Source of the DNA: Pseudomonas agarici
GTDB taxonomy: Bacteria > Pseudomonadota > Gammaproteobacteria > Pseudomonadales > Pseudomonadaceae
Assembly (NCBI RefSeq): GCF_900109755.1
Contig: NZ_FOAR01000003.1
Span: 96,604-160,603 of the forward strand
DNA length: 64,000 bases
Direction: 5' to 3'
Within the stretch, counting starts at the first letter, position 1, and every line of letters begins with the position of its first letter. A program made the position numbers and the translations under genes. This document shows positions 8,736-17,644 of the stretch, piece after piece. The notes under the pieces were generated by a model. It was given only the letters and a program-made list of their open reading frames with translations, made no database searches and was not told where the DNA came from.

Positions 8736-8782
8736 CATCGTGGGAGCGGGCTTGCCCGCGAAAAAGCCGCCCTGCTTCGCGG
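8736..8782. repeat. REP-type palindrome
   Basis: The sequence GTGGGAGCGGGCTTGCCCGC (from about 8740) is the typical repetitive extragenic palindrome of the P. fluorescens group, followed by a second GC-rich half (GCCGCCCTGCTTCGCGGGCG). It lies just after the permease gene and may also act in transcription termination or mRNA stability. Confidence 0.75.
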
Positions 8783-9045
8783 GCGCTTCCATATCCTGCG
8801 CTTCTGCACAAAAGAAATTTGGGAATTAATAACCGTTAATTCCCAGCCTCAATTCTGCCCCCACGCCAAATCAACTGACGCATGCGCCGTTGGGCATCAC
8901 GTGATCGTTATTCGTTGACGGCACCAAATACATCGATTTATACGATTGATTTAAGCATTATTTTGCGTTTTTCAATCAAATTAATCAGCGTAATATAGCC
9001 TCCATACCCACTGAACAAAACAACTACCCGATAGGAGCAGCTACC
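8783..9045. other. AT-rich intergenic region upstream of the repeat protein
   Basis: No gene is visible. The segment before 9046 is AT-rich (TTTTTCAATCAAATTAATCA, then TAATATAG) and probably contains the promoter for the secreted repeat protein. An AGGAG ribosome site lies just before the ATG. Confidence 0.35.
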
Positions 9046-9360
9046 ATGAAAACCAAATTGATCCTCGCCCTGACCTTTTCCGTACTGGCCGCCAACACCT
9101 TTGCCGCCGATGGTTACAGCCACACCCCAGGTGCCTATAGCGTTGCGGCTGATGGTTACGACCGGACCCCTGGTGCCAATGCGGTTGCTGCTGACGGTTA
9201 CGACCGGACCCACGGCGCCAATGCGGTTGCTGCTGACGGTTACGACCGGACCCACGGCGCCAATGCGGTTGCTGCTGACGGTTACGACCGGACCCACGGC
9301 GCCAATGCGGTTGCTGCTGACGGTTACGACCGGACCCACGGCGCGGTTGCCTTCGGCTAA
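9046..9360 (+). CDS. Secreted 14-residue tandem-repeat protein
   Basis: This 104-residue protein has a clear Sec signal peptide (MKTKLILALTFSVLAANTFA, 20 residues). The rest is exactly six 14-residue units with consensus ADGYDRTHGANAVA. The first is the most divergent (ADGYSHTPGAYSVA) and the last ends VAFG. Units 3-5 are identical in DNA, so the array can expand or shrink by slippage. Similar short ADG(Y/F)DRT proteins in pseudomonads carry uninformative names. Role unknown; probably periplasmic or exported. An AGGAG site precedes it and a strong terminator follows. Confidence 0.8.
   Translation: MKTKLILALTFSVLAANTFAADGYSHTPGAYSVAADGYDRTPGANAVAADGYDRTHGANAVAADGYDRTHGANAVAADGYDRTHGANAVAADGYDRTHGAVAFG
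9106..9357 (+). repeat. Six 42-bp coding tandem repeats
   Basis: Units begin at 9106, 9148, 9190, 9232, 9274 and 9316, each 14 codons. Units at 9190, 9232 and 9274 are identical at the DNA level, which suggests recent duplication. Confidence 0.9.
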
Positions 9361-9379
9361 CGGGTCGCGCAGACCTCAC

Positions 9380-9405
9380 AGCCCGGCTTCGGCCGGGCTT
9401 AGTCG
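9380..9405 (+). terminator. Rho-independent terminator after the repeat protein
   Basis: Perfect 8-bp stem AGCCCGGC / GCCGGGCT with a TTCG tetraloop, then TAGTCGTTTCTT. It ends the 9046 transcript. Confidence 0.8.
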
Positions 9406-9543
9406 TTTCTTGGGGGTAACAAAATGCAGCCCATGACGCCCGTGCCAGCAGAGCGGACGAAGGTCGCAGTCATCGAGCTATCGCATTTGCTCTCAAGGCC
9501 AAGCACACTGTTGGCCTCACCCAGCCTGCGGAACCCTCGAAAC

Positions 9544-10173
9544 ATGTCCGACGATATCCACTATTACGAACCCATCAACGGCCACGGCCTGCCTCACGAT
9601 CCGTTCAATGCCATCGTCGGTCCGCGCCCCATCGGCTGGATTTCGTCGCAGGACACCGAAGGTCACCTTAACCTGGCGCCCTACAGCTTTTTCAACGCTT
9701 TCAACTACATCCCGCCGATCATCGGGTTCTCCAGCGTCGGTCGCAAAGACAGCCTGAACAATATCGAACAGACCGGTGAATTTGCCTGGAACCTCGCCAC
9801 CCGCCCGCTGGCCGAAGCGATGAACCAGAGCTGCGCCGCTGTGCCGGCCACGGTCAATGAATTCGAACTGGCGGGCCTGACGCCCGTTGCCTCGAAGATC
9901 ATTCGCGTGCCACGGGTGCTGGAAAGCCCTGTGTCCTTCGAATGCAAGGTCACCCAGATCATCCAGTTGCAGCGTGCCGACCAGACATTGGTGCCCAGTT
10001 GGCTGATTCTCGGCGAAGTGGTTGCCGTCTATATCGCCAGGCATCTGCTCAAGGACGGTATCTACGACACCGCCGCCGCCGAGCCGATTCTGCGTGGCGG
10101 CGGCCCGGCGGACTATTTCCAGTTGAGCCCGCAGGCTCTGTTCAAGATGTATCGCCCGCAAGTGACGAACTAG
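9544..10173 (+). CDS. Flavin-reductase-like FMN-binding protein
   Basis: This 209-residue protein belongs to the FMN-binding split-barrel (flavin reductase-like) family. Typical motifs are FNAIVGPRPIGWIS near the N-terminus, LNLAPYSFFNAFNYIPPIIG and GEFAWNLAT. Such proteins bind FMN and reduce flavins or act as small oxidoreductases. The start at 9544 (MSDDIHYYEP) matches the family; an in-frame ATG at 9424 would add 40 residues of no family likeness, though it has a G-rich leader. The TAG stop coincides with the left end of an inverted-repeat element at 10173. Confidence 0.8.
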   Translation: MSDDIHYYEPINGHGLPHDPFNAIVGPRPIGWISSQDTEGHLNLAPYSFFNAFNYIPPIIGFSSVGRKDSLNNIEQTGEFAWNLATRPLAEAMNQSCAAVPATVNEFELAGLTPVASKIIRVPRVLESPVSFECKVTQIIQLQRADQTLVPSWLILGEVVAVYIARHLLKDGIYDTAAAEPILRGGGPADYFQLSPQALFKMYRPQVTN

Positions 10174-10331
10174 TGGCCCGTGTGGTTAGTTCTATGAGTC
10201 AATTTCGGCGCCCTAAATCCCTGGCCTACGTTGCTGTTCCTCGCCATAGCCCCGCTATGACTCGTCACAGCGCCTTGGCCATGGACTTATGGCATCCGAA
10301 CTTGAGCTAACGAACTCACCGTACAGGCCAC
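10173..10331. repeat. MITE-like inverted-repeat element, copy 1
   Basis: A 159-bp noncoding element with imperfect inverted ends: GTGGCCCGTGTGGTTAGTTC on the left and, reversed, GTGGCCTGTACGGTGAGTTC on the right, both flanked by CTA(G). The left ~75 bp also match copy 2 at 56738-56829 in reverse orientation (shared core CGTTGCTGTTCCTCGCC). It is too short to encode a transposase. It abuts the stop codon of the flavin-reductase-like gene. Confidence 0.7.
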
Positions 10332-10348
10332 TAGGCACTGGGGAACGC

Positions 10349-10579
10349 CTACCAGGACAACTCGCCTTTGGCATCGACGTCGATCAGCCCCGCCAACGCT
10401 TGCTCGGCGGCCTGATCGGCGGCCAGCGCGGTCTTGAACGTCTGGTCTTGCAGAATTTTGTGGAAACGCGGGGCATCGAAACCGCCCAGGGCCTTTACCG
10501 CAATAGCTGCGCTGTAACCGGCCTCACCGCGAACCGCTGCGGAAACCGCTTCGAATTGTGCAAACTCTTTACGTGCCAT
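10349..10579 (-). CDS. Small conserved-looking protein of unknown function
   Basis: This 76-residue, alanine-rich, probably helical protein (starts MARKEFAQFEAVSAAVRG) has no signal peptide or membrane segment. It has the length and codon use of a real gene, and its start at 10579 is the only good one. It lies between the inverted-repeat element and the convergent ThDP enzyme. I do not recognise the family. Confidence 0.55.
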   Translation of the reverse strand: MARKEFAQFEAVSAAVRGEAGYSAAIAVKALGGFDAPRFHKILQDQTFKTALAADQAAEQALAGLIDVDAKGELSW

Positions 10580-10694
10580 GCCTATCTATTCCACCCCATT
10601 GATCGGCTCACATTCTAAACCTTCAACGGGTCAACTGGCGCAAGGAGTCGCTGGCCGTCGATAGGGAGGCCGTCCAGGTGCATTTGCACATTCA

Positions 10695-12332
10695 TCACGA
10701 CAACATCCCTTTCAGCCAAAGACCTTGGTCAATTTCAATCAACGTCGGTCCCGGACGCGCGGCGGCGGTCTGCAGCGCGATGCGCAGAGGCTCCACCGCG
10801 CTGACCGCCTCGGCCGCGCAGCCCAGGGCCTTGGCGACGCCGATAAAGTCGGGAGTATAGATATCCACGCCCACTGGGGTGATGGCACGGTTGACCATGT
10901 ATTTCTTGATCTCTTCGTAGCCCTGGTTATTCCACAACAAGACGATCACCGGGGTGCCTGCTTCGACGGCACTGGCCAGTTCCGACAGGGTGAACTGCAA
11001 GCCGCCGTCACCGATCAAGCAAACCACGGCGCCGCGCTCATGACGCTTGGAGGCCCGTCCCAACCAGGCGCCGATGGCGGCGGGCAAGGCATAACCGAGG
11101 GTGCCGTAGCCGGTGGACGAGTTGAACCAGCGCCGTGGGTGCTCCGGATTCAGGGTCAGGTTGCCGGTATACACCGGTTGGGTCGAGTCGCCCACCAGCA
11201 CCGCTTCCGGCAGCACCTCGAGAACGGTGTTGAGGAACTGCGTCTGGGCACGTGTCGGCGCATCCCAGAGAGCGTCCAGTTCAGCGCGCAAGGCAGCGGC
11301 GCGTCGCAGCCCCCAATCGTCTTGGCGTTCAGCCAGGACCTGGCCTTCGACAGCCGCAAGCAGCGCCTCGGCCGCCGTTCGCGAGTCGGACACCAACGCG
11401 ACCTTGGGCGGATAGTTGCGGACGGTCTGGTCCGGGTCGATATCGACACGCAGCAGGATGCCGGGAATCTCGAAGCCGCCGGCAAAGGTGATGTCGTAAT
11501 CGGTTTCCGCCAACTCGGTGCCGATAGCCAGGACCACATCGGCATCCGCCACCAGGGCACGGGTGGCAAGCATGGATTGAGTCGAACCGATCAACAGCGG
11601 ATGGCGCGACGGCAACATGCCCTTGGCATTGATGGTCAAGGCCACCGGGGCTTCCAATCGTTCCGCCAGCCGGGTCAAGGCGGCTGCCGCATCGATGGCG
11701 CCGCCACCGGCGAGGATCAACGGATGCCGGGCCCTGGCTAGTAGTTCGGCCATTTGCGCGACCGCTGCCGGGGCCGCCCCGGCACGGCTAATCTGCACCG
11801 GCTGGCTATCGAGCAAGGCATCGGCGTTCTCCACCAGCACATCGAGGGGAATCTCGATGTGTACCGGACGCGGGCGCCCGGCCTGGAACAACGCGAAGGC
11901 GCGGGCCAACACCGCCGGCAATTCGGCTGCCGACATCAGTGTGTGGGAGAACGCCGTGACACCCGCTACCAGCGTGCCCTGGTTCGGCAACTCATGCAGC
12001 TTACCGCGCCCGCCGCCCAGTTGATTGCGCGACTGGACGCTGGAAATCACCAGCATCGGGATCGAATCGGCATAGGCCTGGCCCATCGCCGTGGTGATAT
12101 TGGTCATGCCGGGGCCGGTGATGATAAAGCACACCCCCGGCTTGCCGCTGGTGCGGGCATAACCGTCAGCCATAAAGCCTGCGCCCTGCTCATGGCGCGG
12201 CGTGACGTGCTCGATGCTCGACGACGCCAGGCCACGATACAATTCCACGGTATGCACGCCGGGAATGCCGAACACCTGCTCGACCCCGTAGCCTTCCAGT
12301 AACTTGACCAATACTTCGCCGCACGTCGCCAT
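10695..12332 (-). CDS. ThDP-dependent decarboxylase, AruI-like (5-guanidino-2-oxopentanoate decarboxylase type)
   Basis: This 545-residue protein has the three-domain acetolactate-synthase fold. The N-terminal part has FGIPGVHTVELYRGL and TPRHEQGAGFMADGYAR, where the Glu of RHEQGA activates thiamine diphosphate. The C-terminal part has the cofactor motif GDGGLQFTLSELASAVE...NN. The N-terminal sequence best fits AruI of the arginine transaminase pathway, but the partner aminotransferase AruH is not adjacent, so another 2-oxo-acid substrate is possible. The start at 12332 (MATCGE) is the family start. A LysR gene is divergent 142 bp away and probably regulates it. Confidence 0.75.
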   Translation of the reverse strand: MATCGEVLVKLLEGYGVEQVFGIPGVHTVELYRGLASSSIEHVTPRHEQGAGFMADGYARTSGKPGVCFIITGPGMTNITTAMGQAYADSIPMLVISSVQSRNQLGGGRGKLHELPNQGTLVAGVTAFSHTLMSAAELPAVLARAFALFQAGRPRPVHIEIPLDVLVENADALLDSQPVQISRAGAAPAAVAQMAELLARARHPLILAGGGAIDAAAALTRLAERLEAPVALTINAKGMLPSRHPLLIGSTQSMLATRALVADADVVLAIGTELAETDYDITFAGGFEIPGILLRVDIDPDQTVRNYPPKVALVSDSRTAAEALLAAVEGQVLAERQDDWGLRRAAALRAELDALWDAPTRAQTQFLNTVLEVLPEAVLVGDSTQPVYTGNLTLNPEHPRRWFNSSTGYGTLGYALPAAIGAWLGRASKRHERGAVVCLIGDGGLQFTLSELASAVEAGTPVIVLLWNNQGYEEIKKYMVNRAITPVGVDIYTPDFIGVAKALGCAAEAVSAVEPLRIALQTAAARPGPTLIEIDQGLWLKGMLS

Positions 12333-12474
12333 CAGATTCGCCCTTCTTGTTCGTATAAGCCATGCTGCCGATAAGCGCGGCGCCAGGGTTATTGGAGCGT
12401 TTGACCGATGGCCGGCACAAGGCAAAAATAGTCATACTAGGCATGTCCTGCCGTCATGCCTGAGCTGCCTTACT

Positions 12475-13377
12475 ATGAAACGTCCACCACCGCTGCCCGC
12501 GCTGCACACCTTCCTGGTCACCGCCCAGTGCTGCAATTTCACCCGCGCAGCCGAGGTGCTGCACATCACCCAGGGAGCGGTGAGCCGGCAGATCGCCGGG
12601 CTGGAAAGTCATCTAGGCTATGCGCTGTTCCAGCGCCAGGCACGTGGCCTGAGCCTGACCGCTCAGGGTCGTGAGCTGTTCCCACGAATCCAGCAGGCGT
12701 TCAATCTGATCGACGAGGCGCTGGACCAGGTCGGCGCCCGCCGCGAAGCCCTGCAACTCAAGGCACCGACCTGCATGATGCGCTGGCTGCTGCCACGCCT
12801 GTTGCAATGGCAGAAGGAGCGCCCGGACGTGCCTGTAGAGCTGACCACCACGGTGCAGCACGCCGTGGATTTCCGCCGGGAAGCATTTGACGCCGCCGTG
12901 GTCTATGGCGCGCCGCCAGGCCCTTCGGTGGCCTCCCATCATCTGTTCGATGAGCAATTGACGCCGGTTTGTTCACCACAACTGATGAATGGCCAGATCC
13001 CCTTGAACAGCTTCGCCGATCTTGAGCAACACATGCTCCTGCATCCCACGCGTGACCAGCGGGACTGGGAAGCCTGGCTCAAGGTAGCGGGTGCGCGGGT
13101 CAGCAATATCGGCAAGGGACAGCATTTCGACACCCTGGACCTGGCGATGAGCGTGGCGTCCCAAGGCACCGGCGTGGCGATTGGCGATTGGGCGTTGATT
13201 GGCGAGGACCTGAGTGCCGGGCGGCTGGTTATGCCGTTCGACTTGCGCGTGCGCACCGGGCAGGCGTACTACCTGGTCTATCCGGAGCGGGCCAGGACGG
13301 CACCGCCGTTACGAGAATTGATGGAGTGGCTGGTGGCGCAGGCGGCGGAGCGGGCCGCCCCCGAGCACCCGGCATAG
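12475..13377 (+). CDS. LysR-type regulator, divergent from the ThDP decarboxylase
   Basis: This 300-residue protein has the N-terminal winged-helix motif of LysR regulators (FTRAAEVLHITQGAVSRQIAGLE, about 20-42) and a C-terminal effector-binding domain of GcvA type (ending WLVAQAAER). The start at 12475 gives the family's usual N-terminus (MKRPPPLPALHTFLV). Divergence from the decarboxylase gene, with both promoters in the 142-bp gap, makes that gene its likely target; the inducer is unknown. Confidence 0.85.
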   Translation: MKRPPPLPALHTFLVTAQCCNFTRAAEVLHITQGAVSRQIAGLESHLGYALFQRQARGLSLTAQGRELFPRIQQAFNLIDEALDQVGARREALQLKAPTCMMRWLLPRLLQWQKERPDVPVELTTTVQHAVDFRREAFDAAVVYGAPPGPSVASHHLFDEQLTPVCSPQLMNGQIPLNSFADLEQHMLLHPTRDQRDWEAWLKVAGARVSNIGKGQHFDTLDLAMSVASQGTGVAIGDWALIGEDLSAGRLVMPFDLRVRTGQAYYLVYPERARTAPPLRELMEWLVAQAAERAAPEHPA

Positions 13378-13415
13378 CCCGCCGGAATCGGCTCAGCGAC
13401 GCTTACGGGTCATGT

Positions 13416-14087
13416 TCAATGATTGGCGGTAAACGCCAGCATCATCGAAAGCTGGCACATCGGTCGCCCGCTCTCGGCATGCCACTGGTTGAAGGCGTCC
13501 TGGACGATTGCCAGGTCACGCAAGCTAGTCGGCACCTTGTCGACGATCTTCTGCGCATTGAGCGCTGCCACCACGTCATAGCTCGGTATAAAGGTGTCCT
13601 TGCCCACCATCCGCAGCAAACGCGGAGCCGACAGCCCACCCAGTTGCTGTCCGTGCTTGGCCAGGTATTTCCACAGCCCGGTGATCTCGGTCACCGGCCA
13701 ATCGGCGATCAGGTTGCCGAAGCTACCCTTCTCCTTGGCCACGTCCAGCACCATCTGCGCATTGCGCGGCACACTCTTGAGCTTGCCCAGGTGACGGATG
13801 ATTCGTGCATCCTGCATCAGTCGCTCCAGGTGTTCGGCGCCCATCAGCACCACTTTCTCAGGATCGAAACCGAAGAACACTTGCTCGAAGACCGGCCACT
13901 TGGCATCCACCACACTGTGCTTGAGACCGGCACGGAATACCCGCAAGGCAATCATCGACAGGTAGCGATCATCACTGAACCGGCGCAGTTGCGTCGCCGT
14001 CTGCGGCTCGGGCAGCTCGGCCGCCAATGCCGCCGCCGAACCGAAGCGGTTCAGACAGTATTCGTGCAGCCATTTGTAGTCGCGCAT
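13416..14087 (-). CDS. DNA-3-methyladenine glycosylase I-like protein
   Basis: This 223-residue protein resembles the Tag-like glycosylase group that sits next to ttcA in pseudomonads. The C-terminal half has a helix-rich domain with LRDLAIVQDAFNQWHAESG. The N-terminus starts MRDYKWLHEYCLNRFGS. It would remove alkylated bases in repair, but I see no clear full set of the zinc ligands of classical Tag, so activity is uncertain. It lies 10 bp downstream of ttcA on the same strand. Confidence 0.65.
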   Translation of the reverse strand: MRDYKWLHEYCLNRFGSAAALAAELPEPQTATQLRRFSDDRYLSMIALRVFRAGLKHSVVDAKWPVFEQVFFGFDPEKVVLMGAEHLERLMQDARIIRHLGKLKSVPRNAQMVLDVAKEKGSFGNLIADWPVTEITGLWKYLAKHGQQLGGLSAPRLLRMVGKDTFIPSYDVVAALNAQKIVDKVPTSLRDLAIVQDAFNQWHAESGRPMCQLSMMLAFTANH

Positions 14088-14097
14088 GCCGGTTACT

Positions 14098-14922
14098 TCA
14101 GAGATTCACGACATTGACGAAGCGCGAGGCTGCCGTTTCGTCGATACGCAGGTGGGTGAAATCGAACAGGTTGCGGTCGGCCAGTTGCGAAGGGATGACG
14201 TTCTGCAAACCACGGAAAATGCTCTCGGTGCGGCCTGGTGTCTTGCGCTCCCACTCCTGCAACATCTCCTTGACCACCTGACGTTGCAGGTTTTCCTGGG
14301 AACCACAGAGGTTGCACGGAATGATTGGGAACTGTTTAAAGTCCGAGTAGGCCTGGATGTCCTTTTCGCTGCAATACGCCAGCGGCCGAATTACCACGTT
14401 GCGTCCATCATCGGACCGCAGCTTGGGCGGCATGGCCTTGAGGGTGCCGTTGTAGAACATGTTGAGGAAGAAGGTCTCGACGATATCGTCGCGGTGATGC
14501 CCCAGGGCCATCTTCGTCGCACCGATCTCGTCGGCGAAGGTGTACAAGGTGCCACGACGCAGGCGCGAGCACAGCGAGCAGGTGGTCTTGCCTTCGGGCA
14601 CCAGCTCCTTGACCACCGAGTAGGTGTCTTTCTCGACGATATGGTATTCCACGCCCAGCGCTTTCAGGTAGGCGGGCAGTACGTGCTCGGGAAAGCCGGG
14701 CTGCTTCTGGTCCATGTTGACGGCAACGATGTCGAACTTGATCGGCGCCACTTTCTGCAGGTGCATCAGAACGTCGAGCATGGTGTAGCTGTCCTTGCCG
14801 CCCGACAGGCAGACCATGACCTTGTCGCCCTCCTCGATCATGTTGAAATCGGCGACCGCCTCCCCCGCCTGCCGGCGAAGGCGTTTCTGCAGTTTGTTCT
14901 GATTGACCGAAAGAGTGCCCAT
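14098..14922 (-). CDS. ttcA: tRNA 2-thiocytidine(32) synthetase TtcA
   Basis: This 274-residue PP-loop ATPase shows the signature [13 protein letters not shown] near residue 40. Two cysteine motifs, CSLC (about 118-121) and CNLC (about 208-211), hold the iron-sulfur cluster. It thiolates C32 of certain tRNAs in the cytoplasm using ATP and sulfur from IscS. Length and motifs are complete. The leader contains a decayed REP-like sequence near 15000. Confidence 0.95.
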   Translation of the reverse strand: MGTLSVNQNKLQKRLRRQAGEAVADFNMIEEGDKVMVCLSGGKDSYTMLDVLMHLQKVAPIKFDIVAVNMDQKQPGFPEHVLPAYLKALGVEYHIVEKDTYSVVKELVPEGKTTCSLCSRLRRGTLYTFADEIGATKMALGHHRDDIVETFFLNMFYNGTLKAMPPKLRSDDGRNVVIRPLAYCSEKDIQAYSDFKQFPIIPCNLCGSQENLQRQVVKEMLQEWERKTPGRTESIFRGLQNVIPSQLADRNLFDFTHLRIDETAASRFVNVVNL

Positions 14923-15224
14923 AGCCCTTGAAATCCGCGAGGTGTGTCGAAAAGGCGGCTATTTTACGCACAAACCCGCGTTGGGCGAAGACTCCGTGTT
15001 GTGGGAGTGGAGCTTGTCCGCCGAAATCCAATGCAAATGCTACAACGCGATTACAACCGCGCCCGACAGTGCGATTTGCTCTAAAGCCCCGGATTTATTG
15101 AGTCCAGCCCTCTCTATACTGCGACATAAGGTCGCGCAGATATCCAGACCTCTGATTACTTTGGCCGATTGGCCGGTAGGTGCTCCTCTGGGGGGCGACG
15201 GTAATAACAAAAGGAGTGACTGAC

Positions 15225-15827
15225 ATGATCCATCACGTTTTCGGACTGTTCACCCACCCTGATCAGGAATGGCGGGAAATCCGTGGCGACGCCGAGGAAA
15301 GCATCGGCCACATGTACCTCACCCACACCTTGATCCTTGCCGCGATCCCCGCGGTTTCCGCCTTTATCGGCACCACACAGGTCGGCTGGGTCATCGGCAA
15401 CCGGGCTCCGGTCATGCTGACCCAGGAAAGCGCGATCTGGATGACCCTCATGTCCTATATCGCCATGCTCGGCGGCGTGGCGGTGATGGGCGCCTTCATT
15501 CACTGGATGGCCCGCACCTACGATGCCAACCCCAGCCTGGCACGCTGCGTGGCATTCGCCACCTACACCGCCACACCCCTGTTCATTGGCGGCCTGGCGG
15601 CGCTGTACCCACATATGTGGCTGGGCATGATCGTCGGCACCGCCGCCATCTGCTACACCGTCTACCTGCTCTATGTCGGTTTGCCGACTTTCATGAACAT
15701 ACCTTCGGATGAAGGCTTCCTGTTTTCCAGTTCGATACTGGCCGTTGGGCTGGTCGTACTGGTGGCAATCATGGCCTTTACCGTGATTGTCTGGGGCTTG
15801 GGAGTGGGTCCGGTCTACACCAACTGA
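15225..15827 (+). CDS. Yip1-family inner-membrane protein
   Basis: This 200-residue protein has about five membrane segments and the Yip1 pattern: a short N-terminal FGLFTHPDQEWREI followed by hydrophobic helices, with VGLPTFMNIP near the end. An AAGGAG ribosome site lies 8 bp before ATG 15225. Bacterial Yip1 proteins have no settled function. A terminator follows. Confidence 0.8.
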   Translation: MIHHVFGLFTHPDQEWREIRGDAEESIGHMYLTHTLILAAIPAVSAFIGTTQVGWVIGNRAPVMLTQESAIWMTLMSYIAMLGGVAVMGAFIHWMARTYDANPSLARCVAFATYTATPLFIGGLAALYPHMWLGMIVGTAAICYTVYLLYVGLPTFMNIPSDEGFLFSSSILAVGLVVLVAIMAFTVIVWGLGVGPVYTN

Positions 15828-15850
15828 ATAACCAGAAACCTGCCGACACA

Positions 15851-15876
15851 GGCCGCCGCAAGGCGGCCTCTTTAAT
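15851..15876 (+). terminator. Rho-independent terminator after the Yip1 gene
   Basis: Stem GGCCGCC / GGCGGCC with a GCAA tetraloop, then TCTTTAATT. Confidence 0.8.
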
Positions 15877-15959
15877 TCCACCCTGACCATTTGGCGCCTG
15901 ACGGATTCGGAATCGCCAGGGTTTGCGGCATACTCACGCTCTCTGGAGAGACGTACAGC

Positions 15960-16454
15960 ATGCCCGAGCACCTCAACACCCGTGTCGAAGACTGTTTCCA
16001 ACAAGCCGAATTCTTTTTTAAACGACCGTTCAAACGCCCGGTCATCAGCCTCAAGCTGCGCGGCCAGAAAGCCGGTGTTGCGCACTTGCGGGAAAACCTG
16101 CTGCGCTTCAATCCGCAGCTATACCGGGAGAACAACGAAGACTTTCTGCGCCAGACCGTACCTCACGAAGTCGCGCACCTGATCGCCTACCAACTGTTCG
16201 GTGAACGTATCCAGCCCCACGGCGAGGAGTGGCAACTGATCATGCGGGGGGTTTACGAATTACCGCCCAACCGCTGCCATACCTATGAGGTCCAGCGGCG
16301 CAATGTGACACGCTATATCTACCGCTGCCCTTGTGCCGACAGCGACTTCCCGTTTTCGGCTCAGCGGCATCGACTGGTGAACCAGGGCCGGCGCTATCTG
16401 TGCCGGCGTTGCCGGCATACGCTGGTGTTCAGCGGTGAGATGCGGGTGGAGTAG
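15960..16454 (+). CDS. sprT: SprT-like zinc metalloprotease-type protein
   Basis: This 164-residue protein has the HEVAH zinc motif (HExxH) in VPHEVAHLIAYQLFG and a C-terminal zinc-ribbon with paired cysteines (CPC, then CRRC). This layout is the SprT family. The start at 15960 (MPEHLNTRVEDCF) matches the family. Bacterial SprT is little studied; eukaryotic relatives cut DNA-protein crosslinks. Confidence 0.9.
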   Translation: MPEHLNTRVEDCFQQAEFFFKRPFKRPVISLKLRGQKAGVAHLRENLLRFNPQLYRENNEDFLRQTVPHEVAHLIAYQLFGERIQPHGEEWQLIMRGVYELPPNRCHTYEVQRRNVTRYIYRCPCADSDFPFSAQRHRLVNQGRRYLCRRCRHTLVFSGEMRVE

Positions 16455-16462
16455 GTTCGGCC

Positions 16463-17644
16463 TCAGCCGAGTATTCCCGCCTTGCGCAGCGCCACGATGC
16501 GCGCCTCGCTGTAGCCCAACTCAGCCAGCACCTCGTCACCCTGGGCGCCCAGCGCCATGCCGATATGCCGGGGGGCGGGCAGGCCCTCTGAAAATTTCAG
16601 CGGACAGGCTATCTGCGCCTGGCTGCCCCCCTCGCCACGGGGCACCTGAACCACCACTTCACGAGCCTTCAATTGCGGATGCTCGACAGCTTCAGCCAGG
16701 CTGAGAACCGGCTCGACACAGGCATCGGTACCGGCAAACAACACGCATAACGCGTCGTAGTCATGCTTTTCGAACTCCACCTGCAGCGCCTGCTTGAGCT
16801 GCCGTTGCTGCACGGGATCCGACGACAAACCTGGGTGAATCAACTCCGGGCGCCCCAACGCGGTACATAACGAGCGCATGAAGTTTAGCTCCAGGCTGCC
16901 CACGGCGAACCAACGGCCCTCGCGGGTGCGGTAGTAGTCGTAGAAACTACCGCCATTGAGCATCTGCCGCTCGCGCTCCGGCTCCACGCCACAAGCGAGG
17001 AAACCGGCACCGGACAAGGCATTCAGGCTGAACGCGCAATCGGTCATACTGACATCGACAAATTGCCCGAGCCCCGTCTGCTGCCGGGCGATCACCGCCG
17101 CCAGCAGGCCGATCACCCCGTGCAGCGAGCCACCGGCCACATCCGCCACCTGCATCGCCAGGGGCAGCGGTCCGGCGTCCTGACGCCCGGTGTAGCTGGC
17201 CAGTCCCGATAATGCCAGGTAATTGAGGTCGTGCCCGGCGCGGTCGCGGTAAGGTCCGGTCTGGCCGTAGCCGGTGATCGCTACATAGATCAAGCGTGGA
17301 TTGATGGTCTTGAGGGTTTCATAACCCAGGCCCAGGCGGTCCATGACACCGGGGCGAAACTGCTCCAGCAGGATGTCATGCTCAAGCACCAGTTGCTGCA
17401 CGATCGCCACGGCCTCGGGCTGTTTCAAGTCCAGGGCCAGGCAGCGCTTGTTACGATTGAGATAGGCATGAGCGGCAGAGATCCCCTGGTCATGGGGCGC
17501 CAATATCCGTAGCAGGTCCGGGCGACTGGGCGATTCGATACGCAGTACATCGGCGCCCATGTCCGCCAGCAGCAAGGAGGCGAACGGCCCTGGAAGCAAT
17601 GTCGAAAAATCCAGAACCTTCAGTGATGCCAGCGGACCTTGCAT
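16463..17644 (-). CDS. CaiB/BaiF family III CoA-transferase
   Basis: This 393-residue protein has the family III motifs LKVLDFSTLLPGPFASLLLADMGADV at the N-terminus and DLNYLALSGL in the middle; Asp in GHDLNYLA is the expected catalytic acid. These enzymes move CoA between carboxylic acids in the cytosol. The start at 17644 has GGAG at good spacing; the open frame continues upstream only because it runs into a broken TauE/SafE gene. The CoA acceptor is unknown. Confidence 0.85.
   Translation of the reverse strand: MQGPLASLKVLDFSTLLPGPFASLLLADMGADVLRIESPSRPDLLRILAPHDQGISAAHAYLNRNKRCLALDLKQPEAVAIVQQLVLEHDILLEQFRPGVMDRLGLGYETLKTINPRLIYVAITGYGQTGPYRDRAGHDLNYLALSGLASYTGRQDAGPLPLAMQVADVAGGSLHGVIGLLAAVIARQQTGLGQFVDVSMTDCAFSLNALSGAGFLACGVEPERERQMLNGGSFYDYYRTREGRWFAVGSLELNFMRSLCTALGRPELIHPGLSSDPVQQRQLKQALQVEFEKHDYDALCVLFAGTDACVEPVLSLAEAVEHPQLKAREVVVQVPRGEGGSQAQIACPLKFSEGLPAPRHIGMALGAQGDEVLAELGYSEARIVALRKAGILG

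Noticed and set aside
9106..9357. Regular 42-bp repeats as a CRISPR array
   Set aside because: There are no unique spacers; the repeats are in frame and encode the secreted repeat protein.
10725..11741. A 338-codon frame opposite the ThDP enzyme
   Set aside because: It is the complement of a well-supported gene, a common artefact at high GC.
13188..14117. A 309-codon frame opposite the Tag-like gene
   Set aside because: It begins inside the LysR gene and runs antisense to the glycosylase; composition is that of a shadow.
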